A DNA stretch of 22,248 bases from a virus. The DNA lies in the IMG/VR virus record IMGVR_UViG_3300036670_000183, positions 1 to 22,248 of that record, one strand, 5' to 3'. Of the stretch, positions 7,812 to 14,463 are shown one piece after another. A model generated the notes under the pieces. It did no database searches and was not told the origin of the DNA. It saw only the letters and a program-made list of their open reading frames with translations. Position 1 is the stretch's first letter. Every line of letters begins with the position of its first letter. The translations under genes and the position numbers were made by a program.

Positions 7812-9586
7812 GCCATCGCCCCACCGTAACGCGAGCTGCGCTGTAGCTCACCCAAAATCTGCGCGCGCACAGTCTGCATGCCGGCCACCACATCGCCCTT
7901 GCTGGACACATCACCGATGTTGTTGCTGATGTTGATCACCACGCTTTGCCCCCCAGCTCGCTGGCCTTTGGTGTGATCCACCACCGTTTCGTTGGGGTGC
8001 ACCATGGCCATGAAGCCGCCGCGCCCATCCATGCCGCCCGAGCGCGGGCCGTCGCCTGTGTAGCCGCCGCCCTCGAAGTTGAACAGGCTGCCAAAAAAAC
8101 CCCCGCCTTTACCTCCTGTGCCAAGTAACCCATCAACAATGGATGTGGCCAAACTATCTGTGACGCGGGTAAAGATCACATTGGCCAGGGCATCGCCAAA
8201 GGCTCGGATTGGGTCTTTGGTGTCTCGAAATGCGTTGCTCAGTGCACTTTTTACATCGCCATACAGCGTTTGGCTGAAGTCTTGATCAACCAGCTGGTTT
8301 GCTATGGGTGCGTCGGCTTCTGCCTGCAAGCGCTTTTCGTTTCTGTCTGCCAGGTAGTCATACCGGGCGTCGTCGAAGCCGCGCAGAAAGTCCTGGTGGT
8401 CGGCTTCCTGCTGCTCTTTTTCGCTGAGCAGTTTGCTGTTTAGATTCGCCTTGTAGTCAAACGAGGCGTTGTCAAACCCGCGCAGAAAAACCTGAAAGTC
8501 CTCTTCTGTTTTTTTGGATTCGGCAAACAGGCGCTGCGCCGATTCCCGCTGCCGTTTTTCCTCTTCATCCAGCCTCTTTTTTTCTTGGTTTGTGATGGGC
8601 GCCACAGGTGTTGGCGCGGCCAGCGCAGGGTTCAGAAACCCACGCCCGCCACCGGCAGACGCTGGGCGCCCGGTGTCTGATGCGTTGAATGCGCGCCGGG
8701 CCTCGGCCAGTTGCTTTTTGGTGCTGGCTATCTGCTCTTGGAGGTTGCCCGCAAAGTTGAAGGGCCCGGCCTTGCGGCTTTCGAGCGCTTTGAGTTGTTT
8801 GTCCAGAGACAGCACATCTGACGCCAAACCCGCCAGAGACACCTTTTCCGGCAGGGCGAGAAGCGCTTTCAGTGCCTCATTCAACACGGGTAACAGGTTG
8901 TTGGCGATTTTGATGCCCAGCCCGCTGGCGGCTTCACCAATGCGGGTGAGGTTGTCGTTGAATTCGACCGCGGCGAGGCCAATGTCTGTGCTGATGACCT
9001 GGCCGAATTTTTCAGCCTCAAGCCTGGCCGCGATCAGGGCAGCAGAGCCACCGGCGAGAAGCGGGATCAACTCGGGGCCGGCGCGCTCGCCGAGCAGCTT
9101 GGAGGCTGCTGCGGCGCGTTTGGCGGGCTCTTCAATACTGGCGATGACATCAGCAAACTCAAGCAGCAGTGCGTCGCTCGTTTTGGCTTTGCCGCCGGCG
9201 TCGTTGATGGCAATGCCAAGCTCGGCCAGCTTCTTGCCGCCGTCTTCGGCGTCTTTGCCAAGCTCGCGCAGGCCGCGCGCCAGGGTGTTGTTGTCCACAT
9301 CGTTGAGGCGCGCGGCGAAGGCCAGTGCGCTGATGGCCTCGGTGGTGACGCCGGCGCGCTGCCCCAGCTTGGTCATTTCGTCGGCGTAATCGGCGGTGCT
9401 GCTCACCACATTTTTTATCGCCAAAAGGGCTGCTGTGGCGCCGATGCCGGTGATCAAACCCGCCACATTGCGCGCCGCTGTGCCCACGCCGGCGAGATTT
9501 CTCTGCACCGAGTTGAGCCCGGCGGCCGTGCGGTCTTCGGCGGTGATCCGAATCCGGGCTTGTGAGGAAGCGTTACCGAGCAGCAT
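7808..9586 (-). CDS. Tail tape measure protein
   Basis: This 592-residue protein lies directly after the G/T chaperone genes, the usual place of the tape measure. The N-terminus (ARIRITAEDRTAAGLNSVQRNL) is typical of lambda-H-like tape measures, with a hydrophobic segment near residues 42-58. Ala-rich helices follow, then a charged helix with EEKRQRESAQRLFAES, a 33-residue repeat (367-432), a Gly-rich segment (GTGGKGGGFFGS) and a C-terminal region with HPNETVVDH. It sets tail length and is threaded through the tube. At the usual 1.5 angstrom per residue, this length would give a tail near 90 nm (inference). ATG 9586 has a strong AGAGGTG ribosome-binding site, unlike the coupled neighbours. 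Confidence 0.92.
   Translation of the reverse strand: MLLGNASSQARIRITAEDRTAAGLNSVQRNLAGVGTAARNVAGLITGIGATAALLAIKNVVSSTADYADEMTKLGQRAGVTTEAISALAFAARLNDVDNNTLARGLRELGKDAEDGGKKLAELGIAINDAGGKAKTSDALLLEFADVIASIEEPAKRAAAASKLLGERAGPELIPLLAGGSAALIAARLEAEKFGQVISTDIGLAAVEFNDNLTRIGEAASGLGIKIANNLLPVLNEALKALLALPEKVSLAGLASDVLSLDKQLKALESRKAGPFNFAGNLQEQIASTKKQLAEARRAFNASDTGRPASAGGGRGFLNPALAAPTPVAPITNQEKKRLDEEEKRQRESAQRLFAESKKTEEDFQVFLRGFDNASFDYKANLNSKLLSEKEQQEADHQDFLRGFDDARYDYLADRNEKRLQAEADAPIANQLVDQDFSQTLYGDVKSALSNAFRDTKDPIRAFGDALANVIFTRVTDSLATSIVDGLLGTGGKGGGFFGSLFNFEGGGYTGDGPRSGGMDGRGGFMAMVHPNETVVDHTKGQRAGGQSVVINISNNIGDVSSKGDVVAGMQTVRAQILGELQRSSRYGGAMA
8291..8488 (-). repeat. Two-copy 33-residue repeat in the tape measure
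   Basis: FLRGFDNASFDYKANLNSK starts at residue 367 and FLRGFDDARYDYLADRNEK at residue 400, exactly 33 residues (99 nt) apart. Each is followed by a charged, Glu/Gln-rich helix. Periodic repeats are known in tape measures because their length sets tail length. Confidence 0.85.
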
Positions 9587-9589
9587 GGT

Positions 9590-9931
9590 TCACCTCTTGC
9601 GGTTGGCTTGCTCGCGCCACAGATCGAGCGCGCGCCGCTCGATCACCTGCAGGCAATCGAACACCTCGGGCCAGTCGGCAGCGGGTATGCCATGCGCTTC
9701 GCGCAGCACGCCCAGCGCCTCGTAGCGCAGGCCCACCACGCCGCTCATGCCCACATTCATCTGCGTAGATGCGGCTGCAAAGAGGCGCACAGCTGGCCAG
9801 TGCTCCGGCCACAGGTCGAGCGCGGGCGCGGCCAGCGGCGCCTCGGGTTTCAGTCCGAAGGCTGCCAGCGCGGTTTCCTGAGTTTCGGTGTCGGTACATC
9901 CGTTGATCAGCCGGTTGGCAGCCTCTATGAG
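9590..9931 (-). CDS. Tail assembly chaperone T part, made by -1 frameshift as G-T fusion
   Basis: This reading frame has no good start of its own. It is entered from the upstream chaperone gene by a -1 shift at the A AAA AAC heptamer (9931-9937). The shifted product continues KKLIEAANRLINGC and runs 113 residues beyond the junction, giving a fusion of about 220 residues (107 from G plus 113). The segment LDLWPEHWPAVRLFAAA followed by GLRYEAL matches the DUF1799-type C-terminal domain of tail chaperone T proteins. In lambda the equivalent gpG-GT pair loads the tube protein onto the tape measure and is absent from the virion. The stop at 9590 lies 3 nt before the tape-measure ATG. Confidence 0.88.
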   Translation of the reverse strand, partial: LIEAANRLINGCTDTETQETALAAFGLKPEAPLAAPALDLWPEHWPAVRLFAAASTQMNVGMSGVVGLRYEALGVLREAHGIPAADWPEVFDCLQVIERRALDLWREQANRKR

Positions 9932-9937
9932 TTTTTT
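9859..9937 (-). promoter_or_regulatory. Programmed -1 ribosomal frameshift signal
   Basis: The coding strand reads CGA AAA AAC TCA TAG in the G frame, so A AAA AAC fits the X XXY YYZ rule exactly and the G stop follows one codon after it. Six nucleotides downstream of the heptamer, AGGCTGCCA (9924-9916) can pair with TGGCAGCCT (9867-9859): nine Watson-Crick pairs plus one G-U, enclosing 48 nt in which smaller helices are possible. A slippery heptamer with a stem 5-9 nt downstream is the standard design of bacterial and phage frameshift sites. Confidence 0.9.
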
Positions 9938-10251
9938 CGTTTGGCCCTGGTCAACTCCAGCAAATAGCCGTCGCTGATCTCCAGGCGGGCGGGGGTGTAG
10001 GCCTCCAGCAGCTCGGCCAGCGCAGCAAAGCTGTAGGGCACAGGCTCGCCGTCTTTGCGCAAATCCCAGTCGGCAATGACTTGCTTCAGCGTTTCGGCGC
10101 TTGGGTCTGCCACATAGGCTTTGGTCCACTTGACCACCGCTGTGCGGGTTTTGTGGCGGAAGGTGAAGGTGACTTCAAGCGGCTGGGAAACGCCGGGCAC
10201 AGACAAGCCGATGGCGGCTTTGAAGGTGGGCGAAGGCGTAAGGTTGAACAT
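9925..10251 (-). CDS. Tail assembly chaperone G
   Basis: The product has 108 residues and lies between the tail tube and tape-measure genes. It reads as a compact tail chaperone: a beta-rich N-terminus (TFKAAIGLSVPGVSQPLEVTF), KWTKAYVADPSAETLKQVIADWDL in the middle, and a helix FAALAELLEAYTPARLEI. The last codons contain the slippery run AAA CGA AAA AAC, where part of the ribosomes shift into the T frame. It is expected to bind the unassembled tape measure and keep it soluble while the tube grows. The short form is made in excess over the G-T fusion in characterised phages. Its ATG follows the tube stop by 9 nt with only a weak purine-rich site. Confidence 0.85.
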   Translation of the reverse strand: MFNLTPSPTFKAAIGLSVPGVSQPLEVTFTFRHKTRTAVVKWTKAYVADPSAETLKQVIADWDLRKDGEPVPYSFAALAELLEAYTPARLEISDGYLLELTRAKRKNS

Positions 10252-10260
10252 GCGCGCGCT

Positions 10261-11220
10261 TTATTTGGTGTAGATGATCAGGTCGTCGTTGCCGGCCAGG
10301 GGCACGCTGCCCAGCTCAAACCCGATCAAGCGCCGGCCGTTGACCTCTTGCTGGGTTGGGTTGCTCAGCTGCACAGCGGCCATGAACACGCCCACGATGG
10401 CGCCCGGCGCACTGCCGTGCTCCAGGCTCATGGAGCTGAGGGCGTTGGATTTGACGGCGGTCATCAGGGCCACCTGCTCGATAGCGGTGAGGTCCAGCTG
10501 GATCGTGCCGGTGACAGCGCGGGCCGACAGGTCGATGAACTCCCCGCCAAGCAAGGGCGTGAATGAAACCGTATTCCCCAGGCTGAGCTCAAGCCCGCGC
10601 GAGGTGTAGGCGGTGCCGCTGGTGACAGCGCCCGCAGCGTAGCTGCCGCCCATGCGTAAATCGCCAGTGTTGGCGTCGGTGATGACAAGTGGTGCGCGGA
10701 ATGCGGTGAGGGTTACCGCAGGGTTGATCACTGCCGTGTCGCCGCCGTCCAGGCCCTGGAAAGTGAAGGCAAGCGTAGGCCGGTCCCCGACGCCAGCGCC
10801 CAGGGTGAAGGTGCCTTTTGCGCCGAGGAGCCGGTGGCGCACACCGTCATCAAAATAATAGATGCTGCAGCTCTTTTGGCTTGCCGGGCTGCCAGGGGCA
10901 AACTGGCGAAAGCCTGCTGCGCCGCTGCCAACGAAGCCACAGGCCTCGACCAGAGGCCCCCAGGCGGGCGCTGTGCCAGCGGTGCCGCTGCCAGCCAGCT
11001 CCACCGTGAAGCTGACCTCTTTGAACGACGGGCCAGCCAGCTGCTCGTTGCCGCCGAAAAATGGCCGAAGCAGATCGCGCTCGACGTTTTGCGCGTTGAG
11101 CGCGTTGATGGACACGTCGGACACCAGCAGCGCGTTGGCCGAGCCGGAGGGCACCGAATCTGTGCCCTCGGTGGTTTCGATCTTGGCCAATATGGCGGTG
11201 TTTCGGATGTAGCGGGTCAT
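10261..11220 (-). CDS. Major tail tube protein
   Basis: This 319-residue beta-rich protein lies between the tail terminator and the tail chaperone. Landmarks are the N-terminal MTRYIRNTAILAKIETTEGTD, the middle GPSFKEVSFTVELAGSG followed by APAWGPLVEACGF, and LGAKGTFTLGAGVGDRPTLAFTFQG near the centre. These are typical of siphophage tail tube subunits, where the N-terminal eTxeGTdsvP pattern recurs. The C-terminal part, about residues 200-319, has the strand pattern GLELSLGNTV then VTGTIQLDLTAIEQ and probably extends the same domain. The ATG overlaps the upstream stop as ATGA. It is expected to polymerise around the tape measure to form the DNA conduit. No baseplate or sheath gene is visible, which supports a siphophage tail. 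Confidence 0.88.
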   Translation of the reverse strand: MTRYIRNTAILAKIETTEGTDSVPSGSANALLVSDVSINALNAQNVERDLLRPFFGGNEQLAGPSFKEVSFTVELAGSGTAGTAPAWGPLVEACGFVGSGAAGFRQFAPGSPASQKSCSIYYFDDGVRHRLLGAKGTFTLGAGVGDRPTLAFTFQGLDGGDTAVINPAVTLTAFRAPLVITDANTGDLRMGGSYAAGAVTSGTAYTSRGLELSLGNTVSFTPLLGGEFIDLSARAVTGTIQLDLTAIEQVALMTAVKSNALSSMSLEHGSAPGAIVGVFMAAVQLSNPTQQEVNGRRLIGFELGSVPLAGNDDLIIYTK

Positions 11221-11657
11221 GGTGGATCCAATGTGAGGGCGGCAGCCTGGTGCTGCACGGTCAGGGCGAGGGTGACGCTGGCCACCTGCTCGGCCTCTGC
11301 ATCGAATTCGTAAGAGATTCGGGCCGGCGCCAGATCGAGCGCCAGCCCGCCAAGCGTTGGGTCTGCCACCAGGCGGGCATAGACCGCAGACAGCAGCGCA
11401 TCAACCGCCACATCTGGCGACTGCCCCGGCGCAGCGCGGGCAAAGCAAACCACTTCGATCTGCGATTCGAGGTTGATGGGGGCGCCCCGAATGGCCAGGC
11501 GTTCCAGCTCGGCGCTTTGCGGGGTGACTACCACGGCGGTGGTCCAGTCAGCAGAGATTGGCCGAACCCGGCTGCGGTGAATCTGCGCAGACACAGCAGG
11601 CGAGGCCGCCAGCGCTGCGACGATGGCGCCTGTGATCTGGGCGAAAACGGTGGCCAT
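11217..11657 (-). CDS. Tail terminator / minor tail protein gpU-like
   Basis: The product has 146 residues. Its N-terminal helix (FAQITGAIVAALAASPAV), the strand SAQIHRSRVRPIS and the later helix DVAVDALLSAVYARLVADP followed by TLGGLALDL resemble lambda gpU-type tail terminators. Such proteins cap the tail tube once the tape-measure length is reached and provide the surface that joins the head. Its position between the head-tail attachment protein and the tube protein is the canonical one. The ATG at 11657 forms a TGATG overlap with the preceding stop. Assignment is by synteny and predicted secondary structure, as these proteins diverge strongly. Confidence 0.75.
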   Translation of the reverse strand: MATVFAQITGAIVAALAASPAVSAQIHRSRVRPISADWTTAVVVTPQSAELERLAIRGAPINLESQIEVVCFARAAPGQSPDVAVDALLSAVYARLVADPTLGGLALDLAPARISYEFDAEAEQVASVTLALTVQHQAAALTLDPP

Positions 11658-11971
11658 CAGGCGGCCTTTTCCAGCACAAGCCGGGTCATTCCGGTGCCAT
11701 CGGGCTGGATCTCCACAATGGCCCAGGTGCGCGCGTTGATCTCGATATGGCTGCCGTGCACAAGGTCTTGCACCAGCGCGCTTTGCACCAGGGCACTCGG
11801 GCCGCTGGCTTCGGCGAAGCCGCCGAGGGCGTCGGCATACGCGTTGTCGAAGATGACCGGCAGCGTGATCACCTCGCCGAACTTGGTGTTGACGGTGGCC
11901 TGCGCGTTGGACAGGCGCCGCATGGTCGCATCGTTTACGCGCTGTTCGATGGCGGCAAAGGGGGCGAGCAT
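11657..11971 (-). CDS. Head-tail attachment protein, gpFII-like
   Basis: The product has 104 residues. An N-terminal helix (FAAIEQRVNDATMRRLSNAQAT) is followed by a compact beta domain with GEVITLPVIFDNAYAD, then SALVQDLVHGSHIEINA and WAIVEIQPDGTGMTRLVLEKA. This matches the fold pattern of lambda gpFII and related connector proteins, which sit on the filled head below gpW and bind the tail. It lies between the decoration protein and the gpU-like terminator, as expected. The ATG at 11971 follows the upstream stop by 28 nt without a strong ribosome-binding site. Confidence 0.75.
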   Translation of the reverse strand: MLAPFAAIEQRVNDATMRRLSNAQATVNTKFGEVITLPVIFDNAYADALGGFAEASGPSALVQSALVQDLVHGSHIEINARTWAIVEIQPDGTGMTRLVLEKAA

Positions 11972-11999
11972 GGCGATGCCTGGTTGACGCAGCGCGCGG

Positions 12000-12344
12000 T
12001 TATGTGCCTGCTGGCAGGTAGCTGCCCAGCTTGATCTTCACGGTGGGCGATGGATTGGCGGCTGCAGCCACTGCAATGCCGACGCACACCTGCGAAGCTG
12101 CGGTGACGTTGACAGCAGCACTGCCGGGGATCCAAAACACCCGCGCGCCGACCGCGATGGCCAGGGCGCTGGTCTTGGCAATTTCCACCACGCCTTCGGT
12201 GATAAATTCGCCCGGGGTGTCGCTGGCCACGGCTGCGGTGGCAACGCCAAATAGGCCCGCGCCGGCCAGGAAGCCGACGCCAGAGGCCACGGCCACGTTG
12301 GGGGTGATGGTGAGCGTGTTGCCCGTCTGTACATAGTTTCGCAT
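12000..12344 (-). CDS. DUF2190-like capsid decoration (cement) protein
   Basis: The product has 114 residues and is rich in Ala, Gly and Val. It opens with MRNYVQTGNTLTITPN, and the repeated pattern of short strands VASGVGFLAGAGLFGVA, GEFITEGVVEIAKTSA and GARVFWIPGSAAVNVTA is characteristic of the DUF2190 family, small proteins coded directly after the major capsid gene and thought to bind and stabilise the capsid surface. The start ATG is preceded by GAGAAACACCCCC, a weak purine-rich site shared in form with the collar gene. A strong hairpin lies between the capsid stop and this gene, which may affect how much is made. Confidence 0.85.
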   Translation of the reverse strand: MRNYVQTGNTLTITPNVAVASGVGFLAGAGLFGVATAAVASDTPGEFITEGVVEIAKTSALAIAVGARVFWIPGSAAVNVTAASQVCVGIAVAAAANPSPTVKIKLGSYLPAGT

Positions 12345-12378
12345 GGGGGTGTTTCTCGTTTGATTTGGGATGGATCAC

Positions 12379-12403
12379 AGAGACCGGCGCGGTGCCAGTC
12401 TCT
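12379..12403 (-). promoter_or_regulatory. 10-bp hairpin directly after the capsid stop codon
   Basis: On the coding strand AGAGACTGGC and GCCGGTCTCT pair along all 10 positions (nine Watson-Crick pairs and one G-U) around a 5-nt loop, ACCGC. The hairpin begins 8 nt after the last base of the capsid stop codon. No T-rich run follows on either strand, so it is not a standard intrinsic terminator. An mRNA 3'-end stabiliser, a partial transcription block or an RNase-processing site are possible. Confidence 0.75.
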
Positions 12404-12411
12404 GCAGGCAA

Positions 12412-13785
12412 TCAGGCGCCGTTGGCCTTGTGCAGGCCACGGAAGTCGACCGCTTTGGCGGCAAACCACAGCTTGCACTTGATGTCAACGCCATCAACTT
12501 CCCAGCCGCTTTTGCTGGTGACCGTGGGGCCTTCTGCGCCGTCGAGGTAGCAATACTCGATGGTGTCAACCGCACCGCTTGATGCGGCGGCGTACCAAGA
12601 TGTGGCGCTGGTTTCGTCCAGAATCGGCTCGACGATGGGCTCCACAGCGGTGCGACCACCGGCTCTGAACTCGTTGATCGCGCCCACGGTGGCCGGCACA
12701 AAGTTCGTGCTGGTGAGCTGGTAGGCGGTTTGCTCAAGCGAAACCGGCACGATCAGGTAAGCGGGTGCCAGGTTCAGCAGCTCGTTGCCTAGGCCTTTTT
12801 GCTTGCGCATGGCAGTGCGCGCGACAGCCAAAGAACTGGCCTGCAGTGCAGAAGGTGCGCCGGTTTGCAGGTTGCCGTTGGGTGCGCTGTAGTCAGCACC
12901 CACCAGTTGGGCGTATGCCAGGCGGTTTTCCAGGCGCGAGGCAGAGAAACCAAAGGCGCTCAGCAGCCGGTCGAAGCCGCGCAGGTCGTCGTTGATGATG
13001 GCCTCTTCGGTCACTGACACGATGCGCCCGTACTTGACGACCTTGTAGCTGACCTCGCCGTCGACCAAGGTGCCGTAGGTGTATTCACCGGCCTGGTTGA
13101 CCTGCAGCAGATCGGGTGCGCCTGAGAGCTGCACCACGTTGATGTTTCGGGTGTCGGGTGCGTTTGGGGCGCGGCGGGCCCAGGCCTGGTAGGTGCTGGC
13201 GCTTTCTTCGTAGGCGGCGCGCAGGCGGCGGTTGGCCACGCTGCCCAGCAGGCTGGCGAAGTCTGACGTGGTGTGCATGCCGCCGCTGCGCACCTGAATC
13301 ATGCCGCTGGCAATTTCGTTGCGCGCCATGCCGCGCGTGTTGACGCTGCTGCCCTCCAGCATTTCGCGCCCGATTTCCAGCAGGCTCATGCCCCGGTACT
13401 GGCGGCCGTTGTCGTCCATTTGAGCGCTTGGGCTGATGCGGTGCATCATGGCTTGCTCAATGCCGGCCATGCGGGTGGTGTGCTGGTCGCGCACGGTCTC
13501 GATGCGGGGTGCCGCGTTGCGGTGTCCACCAGCGGCTGCGTCAACGCGGGCCAGCTCGTCGAGCACAGCGGATCGCGCGGCGCTCACATCGGCGCCGGAT
13601 CGAATGAGGCCAGCGGCCAGGGCAGGCACGCCGTGGCGGGCGCACAGCTCGCTGATGTCGGCGGCGCGGGCCTGCATATCAACCACGGGCGCGGCAGGGG
13701 CCAGATTTGGCTCCACGCGAACTTCGGTTGCGGGGATGACGGCGGCCGTGGTGGGGGTGCCGCCCTGTTCGTTTGCTTGGGGCAT
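12412..13785 (-). other. Possible nested capsid/scaffold reading frame from internal ATG
   Basis: ATG at 13785 is codon 210 of the fusion gene and is in frame. It begins MPQANEQGGT, echoing the MPQ start of the full gene, and is preceded by the purine-rich CTGAAAGAAACC. The resulting product would be 457 residues: linker or scaffold region plus gpT-like capsid, without the protease. Nested in-frame starts are known for scaffold genes such as lambda Nu3 inside C. This one is a proposal from position and leader only. Confidence 0.35.
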
Positions 13786-14412
13786 GGTTTCTTTCAGGTG
13801 GGTTTGGGCGGCTGCCCGGGTGACGAACTCGCAAGGCGTGGCGCCTGTTGAGGGTTGCGAGCGGGTGCCGCTACCGGCGTCCGCAGGAACGGGAACAAAA
13901 GAGATTTCGGCGGGCGTCCAGCTGACAGCGCGGTAGAGCCAACCGGCACCGCCATCGGTGCGCTGCTCGGGCGGCGTCATTTCCATGCGCTCAACGGTGT
14001 AGCCCGCGCTGATGTGGCGGATGACGCCCGAGCGAATGTCGGCCACGATGCCCGCGAGCTCGGGGCGCTCGCTCAGGCGCACCATGGCGCGGCCTTCGGT
14101 GCCTGCGATCCAGGCGCGTTCGACAACGCCGATCACGTCTCGCAGCTGGTATTGGCCATGGGTGTCGAGCACGCTAGCACCGGCTGCCATTCGGCTCATG
14201 TTCACAGCCGAATCACTTACCTCAAGCTCTTCGTCATACATGCGGTCGCGCATGTAGTCGTAGCGGCGCACGCGGGCGCCGGTGGTGAACACCACCTCGA
14301 CCGTGCGCGCGGCCTCGTCGAATGTGGCCGGCTGAATCTGCGCCGCGCGGATCTGCGTGGGCAGGTCGGCGGTTTCGATGGCCGGGCTTGGCTGGGTTAC
14401 AGGTTGGGGCAT
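12412..14412 (-). CDS. Prohead protease / Mu gpT-like major capsid protein fusion
   Basis: One 666-codon frame encodes two normally separate functions. Residues 1-180 are an HK97-type prohead protease: VLDTHGQY gives the probable catalytic His85, IRHISAGY gives Ser135, and WTPAEISFVP contributes Glu169 as a possible third residue. Residues 210-370 are a linker and scaffold-like, Ala- and Glu-rich region. Residues about 370-666 resemble the Mu gpT major head subunit: HTTSDFASLLGSVANRRL, then GAPDLLQVNQAGEYTYGTL, YGRIVSVTEEAIINDDL and SRLENRLAYAQLVG. Such fusions are known in a group of tailed phages. The protease probably cuts itself and the scaffold away after assembly. The start ATG at 14412 lies at the end of a duplicated leader, and an internal ATG (13785) could give a capsid-only product. 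Confidence 0.9.
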   Translation of the reverse strand: MPQPVTQPSPAIETADLPTQIRAAQIQPATFDEAARTVEVVFTTGARVRRYDYMRDRMYDEELEVSDSAVNMSRMAAGASVLDTHGQYQLRDVIGVVERAWIAGTEGRAMVRLSERPELAGIVADIRSGVIRHISAGYTVERMEMTPPEQRTDGGAGWLYRAVSWTPAEISFVPVPADAGSGTRSQPSTGATPCEFVTRAAAQTHLKETMPQANEQGGTPTTAAVIPATEVRVEPNLAPAAPVVDMQARAADISELCARHGVPALAAGLIRSGADVSAARSAVLDELARVDAAAGGHRNAAPRIETVRDQHTTRMAGIEQAMMHRISPSAQMDDNGRQYRGMSLLEIGREMLEGSSVNTRGMARNEIASGMIQVRSGGMHTTSDFASLLGSVANRRLRAAYEESASTYQAWARRAPNAPDTRNINVVQLSGAPDLLQVNQAGEYTYGTLVDGEVSYKVVKYGRIVSVTEEAIINDDLRGFDRLLSAFGFSASRLENRLAYAQLVGADYSAPNGNLQTGAPSALQASSLAVARTAMRKQKGLGNELLNLAPAYLIVPVSLEQTAYQLTSTNFVPATVGAINEFRAGGRTAVEPIVEPILDETSATSWYAAASSGAVDTIEYCYLDGAEGPTVTSKSGWEVDGVDIKCKLWFAAKAVDFRGLHKANGA

Positions 14413-14418
14413 GGGGTG

Positions 14419-14463
14419 GGATGTTCTTTGGGTTGGTGTCGCATTGCTGGCAGGGCTGCGACT
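14419..14463 (-). repeat. Duplicated hairpin leader, copy A (upstream of protease-capsid gene)
   Basis: A 29-bp identical core (14435-14463), an 8-nt variable spacer and an identical 8-mer GAACATCC (14419-14426) recur at 16186-16230. Within the core, GTCGCA and TGCGAC (14438-14462) form a 6-bp dyad around a 13-nt centre. The 8-mer ends 6 nt before the ATG at 14412, exactly as in the other copy. The upstream end overlaps the portal stop codon. Confidence 0.9.

Noticed and set aside
9932-10129. Independent gene for the T chaperone starting upstream of the slippery site
   Set aside because: The frame above the heptamer overlaps G, is Arg/Cys-rich and has no sensible start; entry by frameshift explains it.
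12379-12403. Intrinsic terminator after the capsid gene
   Set aside because: The stem is strong but no T-rich run follows on the coding strand or on the other strand, so it is listed as a hairpin only.
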